Source: Dehalococcoidia bacterium (lineage in GTDB: Bacteria; Chloroflexota; Dehalococcoidia; Tepidiformales; Tepidiformaceae). Taken from it: a stretch of 64,000 nt of DNA. A program made the translations under genes and the position numbers. A model generated the notes under the pieces. The model was not told where the DNA came from. It searched no databases and saw nothing but the letters and a program-made list of their open reading frames with translations. Where the stretch lies: the NCBI GenBank assembly GCA_020850615.1, contig JADZEI010000001.1:1-64000 (forward strand). Direction: 5' to 3'. Positions 61,993 through 64,000 of this stretch are shown piece by piece (the stretch's first letter is position 1; each line of letters begins with the position of its first letter).

Positions 61993-62826
61993 GTGAACGC
62001 CGCTGCGCTCCCCTACACGCTCCTCCTCATCCTCGCCGAGCTCGCCATCGGCAGCCTCTGGATCACCGTTGCCAGCGACCTCCGCGGGGGCGTGACGCGC
62101 GGGTTCGTCATGACCATGGCCCTCTGCGTCGCCGTTACGGCGGGCCTGACCTACTGGACGGCGACGGGGCTCGACGTTGCGGCGGATGTCGACGGCTACG
62201 CGATCGACGGCGACTGGTTCGGGCCGATGCGGCGGGCGCTGATGGTGGTCATCGTCGCGTCGACCATCTACATGTTCGCGGTGTTCATGGGCTGGGACCC
62301 GGTGGGGCGGCTGGCCGGACTGGCGGGGAGCGCCGCGGGGATCCTGGTGGTGGGGCTGCTGGCGGCGGTGCTGGCACCGCCGACGTGGGGGTACCCGGCG
62401 ATCCTGCTCGGGCTGCTCGCGGGGACGCTGGCGATGGGAGCTGTGAGCGTCGCGATGGTGTGGGGCCACTGGTACCTGACCGAAGGCGCGCTGCCCGCGT
62501 GGCCGCTCCGCGACCTCGACTGGATCCTGATCGGCGCGCTGGCGTTCCAGGTGCTGGTGCTCGCGGTCAACCTCGTGGTGCCCGTGCGCGAGACGCCGGC
62601 GCCGGCGAACCCGGTCGACGCGGGGCTGTTCGCCAACCCGGCGTTCTACCTGCGGATCGGGGTCGGGATCGTGTTCCCGGTGATCCTAGCGATCCTTTCG
62701 CTGAAGACGACGCAGATCCAGGCGATGCAGAGCGCGACGGGCCTGCTCTACATCTGCATGGGCGCGGTGTTCGCGGGCGAAGTGCTGGGCAAGGGGCTGA
62801 TGTTCCTGACGGGTCGGCCGGTGTAG
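61993..62826 (+). CDS. Multi-pass membrane protein of unknown function
   Basis: A 277-residue hydrophobic protein starting at GTG 61993, with about eight TM segments (LLLILAELAIGSLWITVA; VMTMALCVAVTAGLTYW; ALMVVIVASTIYMFAVFMG; AAGILVVGLLAAVLA; AILLGLLAGTLAMGAVSVA; ILIGALAFQVLVLAVNLVV; IGVGIVFPVILAILS; and LLYICMGAVFAGEVLGKGL). The count and a polar N-terminal E recall NrfD/DmsC-type quinone-interacting subunits, but no partner subunits are adjacent and no motif proves it. No ribosome-binding site; see the -10 box just upstream. Confidence 0.7.
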   Translation: MNAAALPYTLLLILAELAIGSLWITVASDLRGGVTRGFVMTMALCVAVTAGLTYWTATGLDVAADVDGYAIDGDWFGPMRRALMVVIVASTIYMFAVFMGWDPVGRLAGLAGSAAGILVVGLLAAVLAPPTWGYPAILLGLLAGTLAMGAVSVAMVWGHWYLTEGALPAWPLRDLDWILIGALAFQVLVLAVNLVVPVRETPAPANPVDAGLFANPAFYLRIGVGIVFPVILAILSLKTTQIQAMQSATGLLYICMGAVFAGEVLGKGLMFLTGRPV

Positions 62827-62854
62827 GTCCGCCCCGCCGTCCGCCCCGCCCCCG

Positions 62855-62947
62855 GGCGAAAGGCGAAGGGTGAAGGGTGAAAGCCGGGCGTCCGCTGTGC
62901 CCGGCTCCGGGAGCGAACCGGACAACGGAGAACGGACAACGGAAAGC
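62855..62947. repeat. Two heptad tandem repeats side by side
   Basis: 62855-62882: GGCGAAA GGCGAAG GGTGAAG GGTGAAA. 62920-62947: GGACAAC GGAGAAC GGACAAC GGAAAGC. Each has four 7-bp units in GG-N5 register. The two arrays have unrelated sequences and lie 37 bp apart in the spacer before the radical SAM gene. Confidence 0.7.
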
Positions 62948-63034
62948 GCCGCCGGTTGGGCCGGGTGAGCGCGTGGGCTACCATGGAGGTTCATCCCGGG
63001 CGCTGTGGCGCCACCGGAAGGAGGGCAACCCCCG

Positions 63035-64000
63035 ATGCCCGCAACGATCGACGAACTGCTTTCGCGTGTTTCGAAGCCGGCCCGGTACACGGGCGGCGAG
63101 TGGAACACCGTGACCAAGCCGTGGGACTCCGCGGCGGTGCGGATGGTGCTCGCCTACCCGGATGCCTACGACATCGGCATGTCGAACATGGGGCTGGGCA
63201 TCCTCTATGACCTGCTGAATCGCCGCGACGACGTGCTCTGCGAGCGGGCGTTCGCGCCGTGGGAGGACATGGAGGCGGAGCTGCGGCGCGAGGGCGTCGC
63301 GCTCTGGAGCCTCGAGAACCGGCGGCCCCTGCGCGACTTCGATGTCGTCGGGTTCACGTTCCAGTACGAACTGACCTACACGAACGTGCTCAACATGCTC
63401 GACCTCGGGGGTATCCCGGCATGGTCGCGCGAGCGCGGTGAGAGCGACCCGCTGGTCATCGCGGGCGGCAGCGGCGCGTTCAACCCGGAGCCGATGTCGC
63501 CGTTCATCGACGCGTTCTTCATCGGCGAGGGCGAGGACGCAATCAGCGAGCTGGCCGACCGCGTTCGCGAATGGAAGCGCGCCGGCACGCCGCGGGCGGA
63601 GCGGCTGCGCAGCCTGCTTTCGATGCCGGGCGTGTACGTGCCATCGTTCTACGAGGCGCGGTGGGACGCTGCCGGGCACTTCGCCGGGCTCGAACCGCTG
63701 GTGCCCGAAGCGCCGCGGGTGATCCACCGGCGGATCGTGGAGCAGCTCCCGCCGCCGCTCGTGAAGCCGATCGTGCCGTTCCTCCAGACGGTCCATGACC
63801 GGGCCGCGGTGGAGATCCAGCGCGGCTGCACGCAGGGGTGCCGGTTCTGCCAGGCCGGGATGATCTACCGGCCGACGCGCGAACGGACGCCGGACGAGGT
63901 GGCCGAGGCGGCACGCCAGCTGATGGCGAACACGGGGTACGACGAGCTTTCGCTGCTATCGCTGAGCACGACGGACCACAGCGAGATCGTGCCGATGGTC
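63035..64000 (+). CDS. B12-binding radical SAM protein, TIGR03960 family (runs off right edge)
   Basis: The first 322 residues of a long radical SAM enzyme. It begins at ATG 63035 (MPATIDELLSRVSKPARYTG) after GGAAGGAGG. The N-terminal ~200 residues are the B12-binding-like Rossmann part (LAYPDAYDIGMSNMGLGILY, FTFQYELTYTNVLNMLDL, LVIAGGSGAFNPEPMS). The 4Fe-4S motif IQRGCTQGCRFCQAG supplies C265, C269 and C272. This is the usual partner of the DUF2344 protein encoded at 12447. The 3' part is beyond the window. Confidence 0.9.
   Translation, partial: MPATIDELLSRVSKPARYTGGEWNTVTKPWDSAAVRMVLAYPDAYDIGMSNMGLGILYDLLNRRDDVLCERAFAPWEDMEAELRREGVALWSLENRRPLRDFDVVGFTFQYELTYTNVLNMLDLGGIPAWSRERGESDPLVIAGGSGAFNPEPMSPFIDAFFIGEGEDAISELADRVREWKRAGTPRAERLRSLLSMPGVYVPSFYEARWDAAGHFAGLEPLVPEAPRVIHRRIVEQLPPPLVKPIVPFLQTVHDRAAVEIQRGCTQGCRFCQAGMIYRPTRERTPDEVAEAARQLMANTGYDELSLLSLSTTDHSEIVPMV

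Overview
The window is high-GC bacterial chromosome, most likely Chloroflexota (a Dehalococcoidia/Tepidiforma-like lineage). This is inferred from gene content: an rpsL-rpsG-fusA-tuf string whose S12 protein carries an extra ~20-residue insertion, several LLM/F420-type oxidoreductases, a split B12-dependent methylmalonyl-CoA mutase, and the DUF2344 / B12-binding radical SAM pair. No phage head genes, transposases, CRISPR arrays or rRNA were seen.

Layout. 1-3452 (minus): str operon with a strong sigma70-type promoter and leader hairpins. 3737-5272 (minus): membrane-anchored Ser/Thr kinase. 5424-7096 and 8608-9531 (plus): two LLM oxidoreductases and an IMPase-family phosphatase, with a lipoprotein between them on the minus strand. 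9545-16363 (minus): a tightly packed run (tilS, ftsB-like, phosphatase, acetyltransferase, DUF2344 protein, an unknown/AlbA_2 pair, meaB, B12 subunit, VOC protein). 16527-33252 (plus, with tRNA-Val, tRNA-Leu and tRNA-Arg): beta-propeller, lipoprotein, malQ, CoA-transferase, Usp, SDR, methylmalonyl-CoA mutase large subunit, DinB and VOC proteins, orphan histidine kinase, TPM and PspA proteins.

33338-58400 (minus) is the centrepiece: one 18-gene operon for an extracellular contractile injection system (eCIS, Afp/PVC class). It has sheath, inner tube, Pvc16-type cap, AAA+ ATPase, gp27-like hub, gp5-like spike, PAAR-like tip, gp25, two gp6/J-like baseplate proteins, a tail protein with a beta-helix-like region and a DUF6519 protein. 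In its middle lies a 1569-residue protein with two DUF4157 domains, a central HExxH metallopeptidase-like domain and a C-terminal caspase-like His/Cys domain. I read it as the likely payload. No tape-measure protein is recognisable. Upstream of the operon are a perfect 18-bp palindrome and TTGCG repeats, then a large secreted Calx-beta/IPT protein.

58662-64000: the Calx-beta protein, a zinc-ribbon protein and a divergent membrane protein (both with leaderless-type promoters), and the start of a B12-binding radical SAM gene running off the right edge. Scattered through the intergenic DNA are short tandem repeats with a strict 7-bp period but unrelated sequences, a pattern that no annotated feature explains.
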